From Jatrophihabitans sp. (GTDB lineage: Bacteria > Actinomycetota > Actinomycetes > Mycobacteriales > Jatrophihabitantaceae): DNA of 34,855 bases. The stretch covers positions 1-34,855 of the forward strand of contig JAICKR010000012.1 in assembly GCA_025927835.1 (NCBI GenBank), read 5' to 3'. Position numbers and translations under genes: made by a program. The notes under the pieces were generated by a model. It was not told where the DNA came from and made no database searches. It saw only the letters and a program-made list of their open reading frames with translations. Shown in pieces: positions 1 to 7,203 of this stretch (the first letter of the stretch is position 1; each line of letters starts with the position of its first letter).

Positions 1-154
1 CCATCGGGCTGCTGCCGAGGCCGGCGAGCTGCGGAAAGACGAACCACATCCAGTGACTCGTCTTGCGCCCGCGTCGCAGCTCGTCCAGCGCCCGCGCGTA
101 CGTCGTCTCCTGCGCGGACACGAAGCGGGCGAGGCCGAACCGATCTTCGGACAT
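1..154 (-). CDS. DUF1810 family protein, N-terminal part (cut by window edge)
   Basis: Reading the minus strand from ATG at 154 gives about 51 codons open to the window edge. The protein begins MSEDRFGLARFVSAQETTY and continues with an ELRRGRKTSHWMWFVFPQL stretch and GLGSSPM. The RFV.AQ opening and the GRK.SHWMWF.FPQL.GLG block are the hallmark of the DUF1810 family, small proteins of about 140 residues with no established function. Only the first third is present. The gene is divergent from the hemerythrin-like gene, with about 136 bp between the two starts. Family assignment rests on the motif alone. Confidence 0.85.
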   Translation of the reverse strand, partial: MSEDRFGLARFVSAQETTYARALDELRRGRKTSHWMWFVFPQLAGLGSSPM

Positions 155-290
155 TTGTGGACATCATGCCGCGCCGCGGCGACGAACTGTGTGCCTCGGC
201 GCACACGGGCACCGGCTCGGCGTATCAGCGGCGCGGCTCAGCGCTCTTCGTGCACAACAAGTTGATCACCCCACGAGGAGACCGCCAGCC

Positions 291-992
291 ATGACCATCG
301 CTACCGCGACCCGGCCCACCACGAAGAGCGTCCGCACCGCGACCGGCGCCGGCGCCGAGATGAAGACGATCCACTCCGCCTTCCGGCGCGAGCTGCGCCT
401 CGCACCCGCCCTGCTCCGCTCCGTCGAGCACGGCGACCGGCTGCGCGCCGCGATCGTCGCCACCCACCTCGACATCATCGACCGCTTTCTGCACCACCAC
501 CACACGATCGAGGACGACATGCTCTGGCCGAAGCTGCTCGAGCGGGTGCCGGTCGAGATCGCTCCCGTCGTCGAACTGATGGAGACCCAGCACGAGACCG
601 TGGCCGTCCTGCTCGAGCGCACCGTCGAACTGCGCGCCGCGTGGCGCACGGACGCCGACGCGGCGCGCGCCGCCAAGCTCGCCGACATCTACGCCAACCT
701 GCACGAGGCCCTGGTCGAGCACCTCGACGCCGAGGAGACGCACGTCATGCCGCTCGTCGAGCAGTGCATCACGCACCGCGAGTGGGCCAAGATCGGCAAG
801 ACCGCGCAGCGCAGCACGCCGCTCAAGGACGGCCCGCGCACGCTCGGCATGCTCGCCTACGACGGCGACCCGCAGGTCATGCGCGAGATGCTCGGCGCGG
901 TGCCGGCGCCGATGCGCGGCTTCGTGCTCAAGATGGGCCGCCGCGCGTACGCGAAGCACGCGAACCGCGTGTACGGCACCCCGACGCCCTGA
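291..992 (+). CDS. Hemerythrin-like (HHE) domain protein
   Basis: A 233-residue cytoplasmic protein with a four-helix HHE cation-binding domain. Candidate di-iron ligands are H28, the HHHH run at 68-71 with E74 (H70-x3-E74), H101 in ETQHETV, and H144-x3-E148 followed by H151. This is the ligand order of bacterial hemerythrin-like proteins, which bind O2, NO or iron. The last 80 residues are a basic extension with no recognised domain. The open frame extends upstream to 63, but ATG 291 is chosen because GAGGAG lies at 275-280 and the residues before it look non-coding. It is transcribed alone, followed by a large inverted repeat. The physiological ligand cannot be told from sequence. Confidence 0.9.
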   Translation: MTIATATRPTTKSVRTATGAGAEMKTIHSAFRRELRLAPALLRSVEHGDRLRAAIVATHLDIIDRFLHHHHTIEDDMLWPKLLERVPVEIAPVVELMETQHETVAVLLERTVELRAAWRTDADAARAAKLADIYANLHEALVEHLDAEETHVMPLVEQCITHREWAKIGKTAQRSTPLKDGPRTLGMLAYDGDPQVMREMLGAVPAPMRGFVLKMGRRAYAKHANRVYGTPTP

Positions 993-1004
993 GCAGAGCT
1001 CGAC

Positions 1005-1066
1005 AGACACCGACAACGTGTCACTGGCCAGTGTGATCGCGGCCGGTGTACACGTTGTCGGTGTCT
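1005..1066. promoter_or_regulatory. 17-bp perfect inverted repeat, operator or bidirectional terminator
   Basis: Positions 1005-1021 (AGACACCGACAACGTGT) are exactly reverse-complementary to 1050-1066, with a 28-nt spacer. Each arm contains a smaller palindrome, ACAC-N7-GTGT. The spacer begins with a perfect 12-bp palindrome, CACTGGCCAGTG, at 1022-1033. A weak -10-like TGTGAT (1032-1037) falls between the arms. The element starts 13 bp after the hemerythrin stop and overlaps the first codons of the dehydrogenase as read from GTG 1046. Two inverted repressor sites around a promoter, or a transcript-ending hairpin, both fit. There is no T-run after the right arm. Confidence 0.7.
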
Positions 1067-2077
1067 TCGCCTCCGCGCGTGCTCGTCGCGCCCTATCCGC
1101 AGCGCCGCCAGCTCGTCTTTCCGGACGACGTCTGGGCCGAGCTGACGAGCGAGTTCGACGTGCTCGAGGTCGACGGGGCCGATCCCCGCTTCGATGAGCT
1201 ACTGCCGGGCGCGTTCGCGATCGTGGGCCAGCCCGACCTGCCCGCCGCGCGGGTCGGGGCGGCGCGCGAACTGCGGGCGATCTGCAACGTCGAGGGAAAC
1301 TTCCTCCCGAACGTCGACTACGCCGCCTGCTTCGGCCGAGGCGTGCACGTGCTCGGCTGCGGGCCGGCCTACGCGCAGCCGGTCGCGGAGTACGCGCTCG
1401 GCCTCGCCCTCGATCTCGCGCGCGGCATCAGCGCCGGCGACCGTGCGTTCCGGGCCGGGGCCGAACGCTATGCAGAGGCCGGCAACGTCGGGGCGACGCT
1501 GCTTCAACGGGCGGACGTCGGCCTGCTCGGGCTCGGCAACGTCGGACGTGCGCTGCTGCCGTTGCTGCGCCCCTTCGGCGTGCGCGTTCGCGGCTACGAC
1601 CCGTGGCTACCGCCGCGCGCGCTGGCCGCACTCGACGTCGAGCCGACCGGGCTGGACGAGCTGCTGTCCGCGAGCACGTTCGTGTTCGTACTCGCCACCG
1701 CCACGACGGAGAACGCGCACCTGCTCGACGCCGACAAGCTCGCACTGCTCCCGGATCGTGCTCGGCTCGTCCTCGCCGGCCGCGCCGCCGTGGTCGACTT
1801 CGCCGCGCTCTACGAGCAGGTTGCGGCCGGGCGGCTGCGCGCGGCCGTCGACGTTTGGCCCACCGAGCCGGTGCCGCCCGACGATGTGGCGCGCACGCTC
1901 GACGGGCTCGTGCTCTCTGCGCATCGGGCCGGCGCGCTGGACACGGCGTTCCGCGCGATCGGCGAGATGGTGCTCGACGACCTTCGCCAGATCGCGGCCG
2001 GGCTGCCGCCGGCGCGCATGCAGCAGGCCACCCGCGAGCTCGCACCGCGCTATCGCAACAAGCCGGTGATCCGCTAG
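1046..2077 (+). CDS. D-isomer-specific 2-hydroxyacid dehydrogenase
   Basis: A 343-residue NAD(P)-dependent oxidoreductase that should interconvert a 2-hydroxyacid and a 2-oxoacid; the substrate is unknown. The Rossmann motif is G162-x-G164-x-x-G167 (LGLGNVGRAL), with an acidic residue in GYDP after the second strand, which favours NAD. The catalytic triad of the family is visible as R246 (AGRAAVVD), E274 (DVWPTEP) and H293 (SAHRAG). The start is uncertain: GTG 1046, 1061 and 1079 are all in frame and none has a clear ribosome binding site; homology would probably begin near PRVLVAP, favouring 1061 or 1079. Its TAG overlaps by 4 bases the stop of the convergent YjbR gene. Confidence 0.88.
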   Translation: MYTLSVSSPPRVLVAPYPQRRQLVFPDDVWAELTSEFDVLEVDGADPRFDELLPGAFAIVGQPDLPAARVGAARELRAICNVEGNFLPNVDYAACFGRGVHVLGCGPAYAQPVAEYALGLALDLARGISAGDRAFRAGAERYAEAGNVGATLLQRADVGLLGLGNVGRALLPLLRPFGVRVRGYDPWLPPRALAALDVEPTGLDELLSASTFVFVLATATTENAHLLDADKLALLPDRARLVLAGRAAVVDFAALYEQVAAGRLRAAVDVWPTEPVPPDDVARTLDGLVLSAHRAGALDTAFRAIGEMVLDDLRQIAAGLPPARMQQATRELAPRYRNKPVIR

Positions 2078-2418
2078 AGAGTTCCGGCGCGCATGCGCCA
2101 CGAGTCGGTGACGAGCTCGGCGAGCCGGTCGGCGTCGACCCCGTCGAGCCGCAGCATCACCAGCGGCAGCCCGTCGTAGCCGCGGGTGGTGAAGAACAGG
2201 TGCGGTTCGCCGAGCAGCAGCGCCTGCTTCTCGGCCTCGTCGCCGACGTAGAGCACCGCGATGTCGGCGCGGATGACGCGCGGCCGGCCGGCGACCCGCT
2301 CCGGATAGGACCACACGAACCCGCGGCCCGCGACCCGGAAGTCGAACCCCTCGCTGGGGATCTCGACGACGTCGGGCAGTGACGCCGCGATGCGCCGCAC
2401 GTCGTGCTCGTCGGCCAC
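2074..2418 (-). CDS. MmcQ/YjbR family protein (DUF419)
   Basis: A 114-residue protein of the small MmcQ/YjbR fold (CyaY-like), often annotated as DNA-binding though the function is not settled. Family features are the N-terminal DVRRIAASLPDVVE, the DFRVAGRGFVW strand pair, the IAVLYV strand, the FFTTRGYDGLPLVMLRL segment and the C-terminal helix ELVTDSWRMRA. The GTG at 2418 is chosen because GGAGGTG (2429-2423) precedes it and the match to the family begins there; longer in-frame starts add a low-quality basic extension. It follows the GMC oxidoreductase by 79 bp on the same strand and converges with the dehydrogenase. Confidence 0.88.
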   Translation of the reverse strand: MADEHDVRRIAASLPDVVEIPSEGFDFRVAGRGFVWSYPERVAGRPRVIRADIAVLYVGDEAEKQALLLGEPHLFFTTRGYDGLPLVMLRLDGVDADRLAELVTDSWRMRAGTL

Positions 2419-2497
2419 TGCACACCTCCATGGTCCGACCGGCCCGGCGTCGGAAGCGCGCACGATCGGGCACCCGTTGCTCCGGCTCGCGCGTGCG

Positions 2498-4336
2498 TCA
2501 GGACGCCCCGACGAACTCGCGCAGCTGCACGTCGTGATCGCGCGCGACCAGCTCCGCCGCCTTCTCACCGATCATGATCGACGCCGCGTTCGTGTTGCCG
2601 CTGACGACGTTGGGCATCACGCTCGCGTCCGCCACCCGCAGCCTCTCGACGCCGAGGACGCGCAGGTTCGCATCGACGACCGAGCCGATACGGCAGGTGC
2701 TCGTCAGGTGATAGACGGTGGACGAGTGGTGCCGGGCCAGGTCCTCGATGAGCTCGTCGCTCGGTTTGTCACCGGCCGAGTAGCCGTGCCGCGCGGCGAT
2801 CGCCGGCGGCACCAGCACGTCGCCGATCTCGTGCGCGCTTCGCAGCTGGTCGATGACGTCGAGTGTGCGTCGCACCACCGCGATCATGACCTGCATGTCG
2901 TGCGGGTCGCCGAAGTAGTTCATCCGGATGTCCGGCGCGGCGAGCGGATCGGAGCTCGCCAGTCTGATCTCGCCCTCGCTGTGCGGCTGCACCGGGTTGG
3001 CCAGCACGAACAAGCTTTCGGCCTCCGGGCCGAGAGCTGTCGCCGGATCGGCGAAGTACTCGTTGGGGTCCACGCGCAGGCAGGCGCGCCAGATCTCGGC
3101 GTTGTAGCCGCAGGCGAACAGCCCGATCTGTGCGTCGTGCGAGTGCTCGTCGCCCAAGCCGGTGGAGAACCACGCGCACGCGTCGTAGAGCGAGGACGAC
3201 ACCAGTCCGCGTCCGGTCGTCGCCCACTCGACGAGCTGCCGTTCGGCCTCGGCCTTCAGCCCGGCGAGTTCGGGCGGCAGGAACTCGTCCTCGGCTGCGT
3301 TCGCGGGCAGGGGGCCGGCCGGAGCTCGCAGTGCGTCCGGCCCCATGGCGACGCCGACGGCCGCCATCGAGACACCGAGACCGGGCGCAGAGAACATCAG
3401 CCCGAGCTGCAGGTGGTCCTTCAGGTGCTGACCCACCTCGGGAGCGTCGACGAGGCAGGAGATGTCGAGCGACTCGAGGTGCTCGCGCGGCCCGACCCCC
3501 GACACCATGAGCAGCTGCGGCGAGCCGACAGCGCCCGCACTGAGAATGACCTCGCGCGCGGCCGACACGACGTGGCGTGTCCCGTCGTCGCCGATGTACT
3601 CGACGCCGGTGGCGCGCGGCGGCTCACCCTCGAGCACGAGGCGCGTCGCGTGTGCCGCGGTGATCACCGTCAGGTTCGGCCGCTGTTCCGGCTCGCCTTC
3701 CAGGAACGCGTGATAGGTGCTCGCCCGCTTGCCGTCCTTCGTGGTGGTCTGCAGCAACGACACCAGGCCGGCCGGGCCGCCCCGGTCGCGGCCGTTGTAG
3801 TCACCGGCCGGAATGCCGGCGGCGACCGCGGCGGCGACGAACGCGCGCGCGCCGGGCAGCACCGGGTTGCGCACCGATACACCTAGCGGGCCCTTCGTGC
3901 CGTGTGCATCCGCGTCGATGGGCAGCTCCTCGTGCGGGACCAGGCCCTCGCTCTTGCGGAAGTACGGCAGCACCTCGTCGTAGCTCCACCCGCTCGCGCC
4001 GCCCGCCGCCCATGCGTCGAAGTCACCGGGGTGGCCGCGCACGTAGGCCATGTAGTTGATGCCGGACGAGCCACCGAGCATTTTGCCGCGCGGCACCATC
4101 ATCCGGCCGCCCTCCAACCCGTGGCCGCAGCCACCGGCGTGGGCGGTGTACATCCAGTCGGTTTCCTTGTCGAGCTGCAGCACCGGGCAGGCCGCGGGCA
4201 TGAGCTCAGCCGCCGGCGGATGCCCGCCCGCCTCGAGCAGCACGACGCGCACGTTCGGGTCCTCGGACAGCCGCGACGCGATCACGGCCCCGGCAGATCC
4301 CCCACCCACCACAACGAAATCAGCTGTGTCCACCAC
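2498..4336 (-). CDS. GMC family FAD-dependent oxidoreductase
   Basis: A 612-residue flavoprotein of the glucose-methanol-choline family, which oxidises alcohols or choline-type substrates. FAD binding is shown by VVVGGGSAGAVIASRL (about residues 8-23) and LLEAGG. The two family signatures are present: RGKMLGGSSGINYMAYVRG near residue 85-103 and GAVGSPQLLMVSGVGP near 280. The C-terminal block VYHLTSTCRIG holds the catalytic His, and NVVSGNTNAASIMIGE holds the second His/Asn position, here Asn, as in choline oxidases. The substrate cannot be assigned; actinobacterial relatives are often annotated as choline dehydrogenase. No signal peptide is seen. The start is GTG 4336, immediately downstream of a -10-like TAGGTT, so the mRNA may be leaderless. 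Confidence 0.93.
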   Translation of the reverse strand: MVDTADFVVVGGGSAGAVIASRLSEDPNVRVVLLEAGGHPPAAELMPAACPVLQLDKETDWMYTAHAGGCGHGLEGGRMMVPRGKMLGGSSGINYMAYVRGHPGDFDAWAAGGASGWSYDEVLPYFRKSEGLVPHEELPIDADAHGTKGPLGVSVRNPVLPGARAFVAAAVAAGIPAGDYNGRDRGGPAGLVSLLQTTTKDGKRASTYHAFLEGEPEQRPNLTVITAAHATRLVLEGEPPRATGVEYIGDDGTRHVVSAAREVILSAGAVGSPQLLMVSGVGPREHLESLDISCLVDAPEVGQHLKDHLQLGLMFSAPGLGVSMAAVGVAMGPDALRAPAGPLPANAAEDEFLPPELAGLKAEAERQLVEWATTGRGLVSSSLYDACAWFSTGLGDEHSHDAQIGLFACGYNAEIWRACLRVDPNEYFADPATALGPEAESLFVLANPVQPHSEGEIRLASSDPLAAPDIRMNYFGDPHDMQVMIAVVRRTLDVIDQLRSAHEIGDVLVPPAIAARHGYSAGDKPSDELIEDLARHHSSTVYHLTSTCRIGSVVDANLRVLGVERLRVADASVMPNVVSGNTNAASIMIGEKAAELVARDHDVQLREFVGAS

Positions 4337-4342
4337 GCGGCG

Positions 4343-4348
4343 AACCTA
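4343..4348 (-). promoter_or_regulatory. Candidate -10 box for the GMC oxidoreductase
   Basis: On the minus strand TAGGTT is followed after 6 nt by the GTG at 4336. This spacing puts the transcription start at or next to the start codon, as in the leaderless genes common in actinobacteria. No good -35 is visible. The remaining bases to 4509 hold nothing else I recognise. Confidence 0.4.
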
Positions 4349-4509
4349 ACAGCGCACGGACCGCGCCGGAACTCGGCGCACGTGCATGACCGCAGCGCGA
4401 GGCCAACGACGACGAGACGACGGCCGCGCATCGACCCTGCGTGCAGCGCAGCCTCCGGACGAACTCGTGTCGTGACGCTCCCGGCGCGTATTCGGACAGC
4501 GCGATGGAT

Positions 4510-6261
4510 TCAGAACGGTGGCGGGTCATGGTTCGCCTCGGCCGCTCGCGGCGCGGGTGCGGTCAGGGGTCGGCCGCGTTGGGTGAGGGCTCGGAATGTG
4601 CGTTCGGGGTCGTCGGAGTCGGACGGGTCGATGGTGGGCCGGGGTGGGCGCGGGATCGGTGCGGGGAGCGGCGCGGCGATGGGGTCGATCAGCACGGTGT
4701 GCTTGCGGCCGAGGGGACTGATCCAGCGATAGGTGTGCGGGTCGATGCGCACCAGCCGCCAGCCGTGCTGCGTTTTGTTGGTGTGGTCGTGGCGGCAGGC
4801 CGGGGCCAGGTTGGCTTCTTCGGTCTTGCCGCCTTGGGCGTGGTCGTGGCGGTGGTCCTGGTCGCAGGCGGTGGCGGGGCGGCGGCAGCCTGCGAAGACG
4901 CAGCGTTGGAAGGTGAGTTGGCTGCGGCGGCGCAGGCGCCTGCCGGGGAAGCGGGCGTGCGGGTCTTGCTCGAGGGGTCGCGGGTCGGCGTGCTGCCGCG
5001 CGAGGTCGGTGAGCAGTGTCGCCCAAGCCGGGTGATGCTGCGCGAGGTCGGGGTCGTCGAGCAGGGTGGCGGGCAGGTGCAGTTCGACGATGCCGCCCTC
5101 GGCCTGCACCGGGTCACGCAACGCGCGGGGCCGGTGCCGGGTGGTGCCGTCGGTGAGGAGGCGGCCGTCATCATCGAGGATCGCGAAGCGCCATTGCGCG
5201 CCGTGGTGGCGGGCGGCGACGGCGCGGGCGACAGATGCGGTGACCGGTCCCCAGCCGGGGAGTTCACCGGGCTGTTCGTCGAGACCGAGCAGCGTGGCCA
5301 GCCCGACCGCGAGCGCCACCCCACGAGTCGAACTTGGTGCCGCAGCGCAGTCGGCGTCGGCGGCAGCGGCAGCAACGTTGCGCTCGGTCGCGTCGTTGTT
5401 GCGCTGCGTGGTCTCGCCGTCCGCGGTGCCTGGCGTGGTGTGGGTGGGGAACTGCGCGCACAGCGCGGTGATGATCTGTTCCGGGGTGAGGTTCTGGTAG
5501 CGGCCGTCGAGCAGGGCGAGGAACAGTTCGACGCGTAGGTGATCGATCGGTGCGTGGGCGCCGGCTCGTTTGGCGGCGTCGGCGAGCGCGTCGACCCGGC
5601 CACACGCGGCGGCAGCTTGTTCGGCGGGGAGGTATTGCCCGGACACGGTGGCGGTGCCGTCGTCGTTCAGATAGCCGATGACGCGTCGCTCGTGCACGGC
5701 TTGGCGGTAGCGGCGTTCGGCCCAGGCCGGGTCGAGCGCGACCGCGACTCTGCGGACCCGTTCTGCGAGCCCCGTGACGGTGCGCCGATCGGCTTCGGGC
5801 AGCAGCGTGTCCAGCAACCGCTCCGACTGCTCAGGCAGCAGGTCGGCGACCCCCTCGGCAAGCACGATCGCCCGGGCCCGGTCCAGCCCGCCCTGCTCGA
5901 GCGCCGTGAACACCCGCGGCTGCGCACACACCAGCACGGCATGCTCGAGTTCACGCAACGCGCCGCGGCGGGTGAGCAGCAGTTCGGCGCGGATCTCGTC
6001 AGCCGCGGAATCGACGATCTGCTCCGCGGTGAGCCGCGGCACCGCCCACGGCCGCGGGTCACGCCGCGCGACCTCGGCCATCGTGGCCCACGTCTGCGCC
6101 TGCTGGAACGCGAGCTGACGGTTCTGCGCGTTGAGCATCGCGAGCAACTGCTCGTCCTCGACATCGTGCAGCTCGATGGCGGCGAGTCGGGTGCACAGCT
6201 GCGGACCGGTCGGCATCGAGGCCAACCCGTCGACGCTGCTGTGCTGTTCCCCCGATTCCAT
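4510..6261 (-). CDS. DUF222 / HNH endonuclease-domain protein (13E12-repeat type)
   Basis: A 583-residue protein with the actinobacterial DUF222 region over roughly residues 20-400 and a C-terminal HNH nuclease fold. The HNH part has C454, C459, the DQDHRHDH block (467-474), the GGKTEEANLAP stretch with N484, and C489RHDH, giving two zinc-binding Cys pairs and the His/Asn catalytic core. Residues 275-320 are Ala/Thr/Asn-rich and look like a linker. The tail after 530 is Pro-rich and probably disordered. Such genes are multi-copy in many actinobacteria; in Mycobacterium tuberculosis the related REP13E12 copies serve as prophage integration sites. The biological role is unknown. ATG 6261 begins a frame intact throughout. 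The 243 bp upstream carry two imperfect direct repeats. Confidence 0.92.
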   Translation of the reverse strand: MESGEQHSSVDGLASMPTGPQLCTRLAAIELHDVEDEQLLAMLNAQNRQLAFQQAQTWATMAEVARRDPRPWAVPRLTAEQIVDSAADEIRAELLLTRRGALRELEHAVLVCAQPRVFTALEQGGLDRARAIVLAEGVADLLPEQSERLLDTLLPEADRRTVTGLAERVRRVAVALDPAWAERRYRQAVHERRVIGYLNDDGTATVSGQYLPAEQAAAACGRVDALADAAKRAGAHAPIDHLRVELFLALLDGRYQNLTPEQIITALCAQFPTHTTPGTADGETTQRNNDATERNVAAAAADADCAAAPSSTRGVALAVGLATLLGLDEQPGELPGWGPVTASVARAVAARHHGAQWRFAILDDDGRLLTDGTTRHRPRALRDPVQAEGGIVELHLPATLLDDPDLAQHHPAWATLLTDLARQHADPRPLEQDPHARFPGRRLRRRSQLTFQRCVFAGCRRPATACDQDHRHDHAQGGKTEEANLAPACRHDHTNKTQHGWRLVRIDPHTYRWISPLGRKHTVLIDPIAAPLPAPIPRPPRPTIDPSDSDDPERTFRALTQRGRPLTAPAPRAAEANHDPPPF

Positions 6262-6402
6262 GCCCTGATGCTATGGACAGGGTCTGACAAAACCGGCCTA
6301 GTTCGTCGAACCATCCGAAACGAATTTTTGGCCCGAATCAACCACAACGAAACAGCCGACGAGCCCGCGAAACGACCGAAGCGGAACCCCTCGTCGACGC
6401 GT

Positions 6403-6492
6403 TTTCGTTCTTGATCAAGCCTCCCGCGCCCAGCAGCGAACCTAGCGAGGAACGCGCTTCTGTGTCGCGGAGCTTTCGTTCGTGATCAGGCC
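6403..6492. repeat. Pair of imperfect 19-bp direct repeats between cysH and the HNH gene
   Basis: TTTCGTTCTTGATCAAGCC at 6403-6421 recurs at 6474-6492 as TTTCGTTCGTGATCAGGCC, with two mismatches and a 71-bp period. Each copy contains a TGATCA core. They lie just after the cysH stop and upstream of the minus-strand HNH gene. The DNA from 6270 to 6490 is visibly less GC-rich than the genes, for example AATTTTTGG near 6325. The function is unknown: duplicated regulator sites or the relic of an insertion are possible. Confidence 0.5.
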
Positions 6493-6504
6493 GGCGGCCA
6501 CGAG

Positions 6505-7203
6505 CTAGTGGATGCCGCACTCCACCTTGCCGGTACCCGACCAGCGCCCGGCCCGGGCGTCCTCGCCCGGCTTGAGCCGCCGCGTGCACGGCCAGCAGCC
6601 GATCGAGCCGTACCCGTCGGACAGCAGCGGGTTGACGAGGATGCCGTTGTCGGCGATGTAGCGGTCGACGTCGTCCTGGGTCCACGCCGCGATCGGATTG
6701 ATCTTCACCATCGAGCGCTGCTCGTCCCACTCGATGACGCGCACGTCGGCGCGGGTGGCGACCTCGTCGCGGCGCAGTCCGGACGCCCACGCGGAGTAGT
6801 CCTTGAGCGCGGCGCGCAGCGGCATGACCTTGCGCAGTGCGCAGCACTGATCCGGGTTGCGCTCGTAGAGCCGGGCCCCGAACGACGCGTCCTGCTGCTC
6901 GACCGATTGCTTGGGGGTCAGCGTGCGGATGGTGACCGGCAGGGTGGCCGCGACGGCGTCGCGGGTGCCGATCGTCTCGGCGAAGTGGTAGCCGGTATCG
7001 AGAAACAGGACATCGACACCTGGGCGCACCTTCGCCGCAAGGGACGGGACGACCGCATCGGCCATCGAGGAGGCAACGGCCCAGGACGATCCGAACTGCT
7101 CGTCGGCCCAACCCAGGATCTCGAGTGCGGATGCGCCCTCGAGGTCACGCCCGGCCCGTTCGGCGAGCGTCTTCAACTCTTCGCGCGTGCTCAGAGCAAC
7201 CAT
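6505..7203 (-). CDS. cysH: Adenylyl-sulfate (APS) reductase, CysH family
   Basis: A 232-residue cytoplasmic enzyme that reduces activated sulfate to sulfite with thioredoxin as electron donor. The iron-sulfur type is shown by C120-C121 and C203-x2-C206 (IGCWPCTRR), ligands of a [4Fe-4S] cluster found in APS reductases and absent from the PAPS-specific enterobacterial form. The catalytic Cys is C229 in the C-terminal KVECGIH motif. The phosphosulfate-binding region includes SSMADAVV (45-52), LDTGYHFAET (69-77) and the GLRRDE turn. ATG 7203 lies 13 nt inside the end of the sulfite reductase gene, so the two are co-translated. Its product is the substrate of that reductase. Confidence 0.95.
   Translation of the reverse strand: MVALSTREELKTLAERAGRDLEGASALEILGWADEQFGSSWAVASSMADAVVPSLAAKVRPGVDVLFLDTGYHFAETIGTRDAVAATLPVTIRTLTPKQSVEQQDASFGARLYERNPDQCCALRKVMPLRAALKDYSAWASGLRRDEVATRADVRVIEWDEQRSMVKINPIAAWTQDDVDRYIADNGILVNPLLSDGYGSIGCWPCTRRLKPGEDARAGRWSGTGKVECGIH

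Noticed and set aside
2390-3886. Long open frame of 498 codons on the plus strand opposite the GMC oxidoreductase
   Set aside because: Antisense to a gene with clear FAD and GMC motifs; Arg/Ala/His-rich composition typical of a shadow frame in high-GC DNA.
4510-6261. DUF222-HNH gene as part of an insertion sequence, intron or prophage
   Set aside because: No terminal inverted repeats, reverse transcriptase, integrase or target duplication tightly bounding the gene; kept as an ordinary gene with a note on its repeats.
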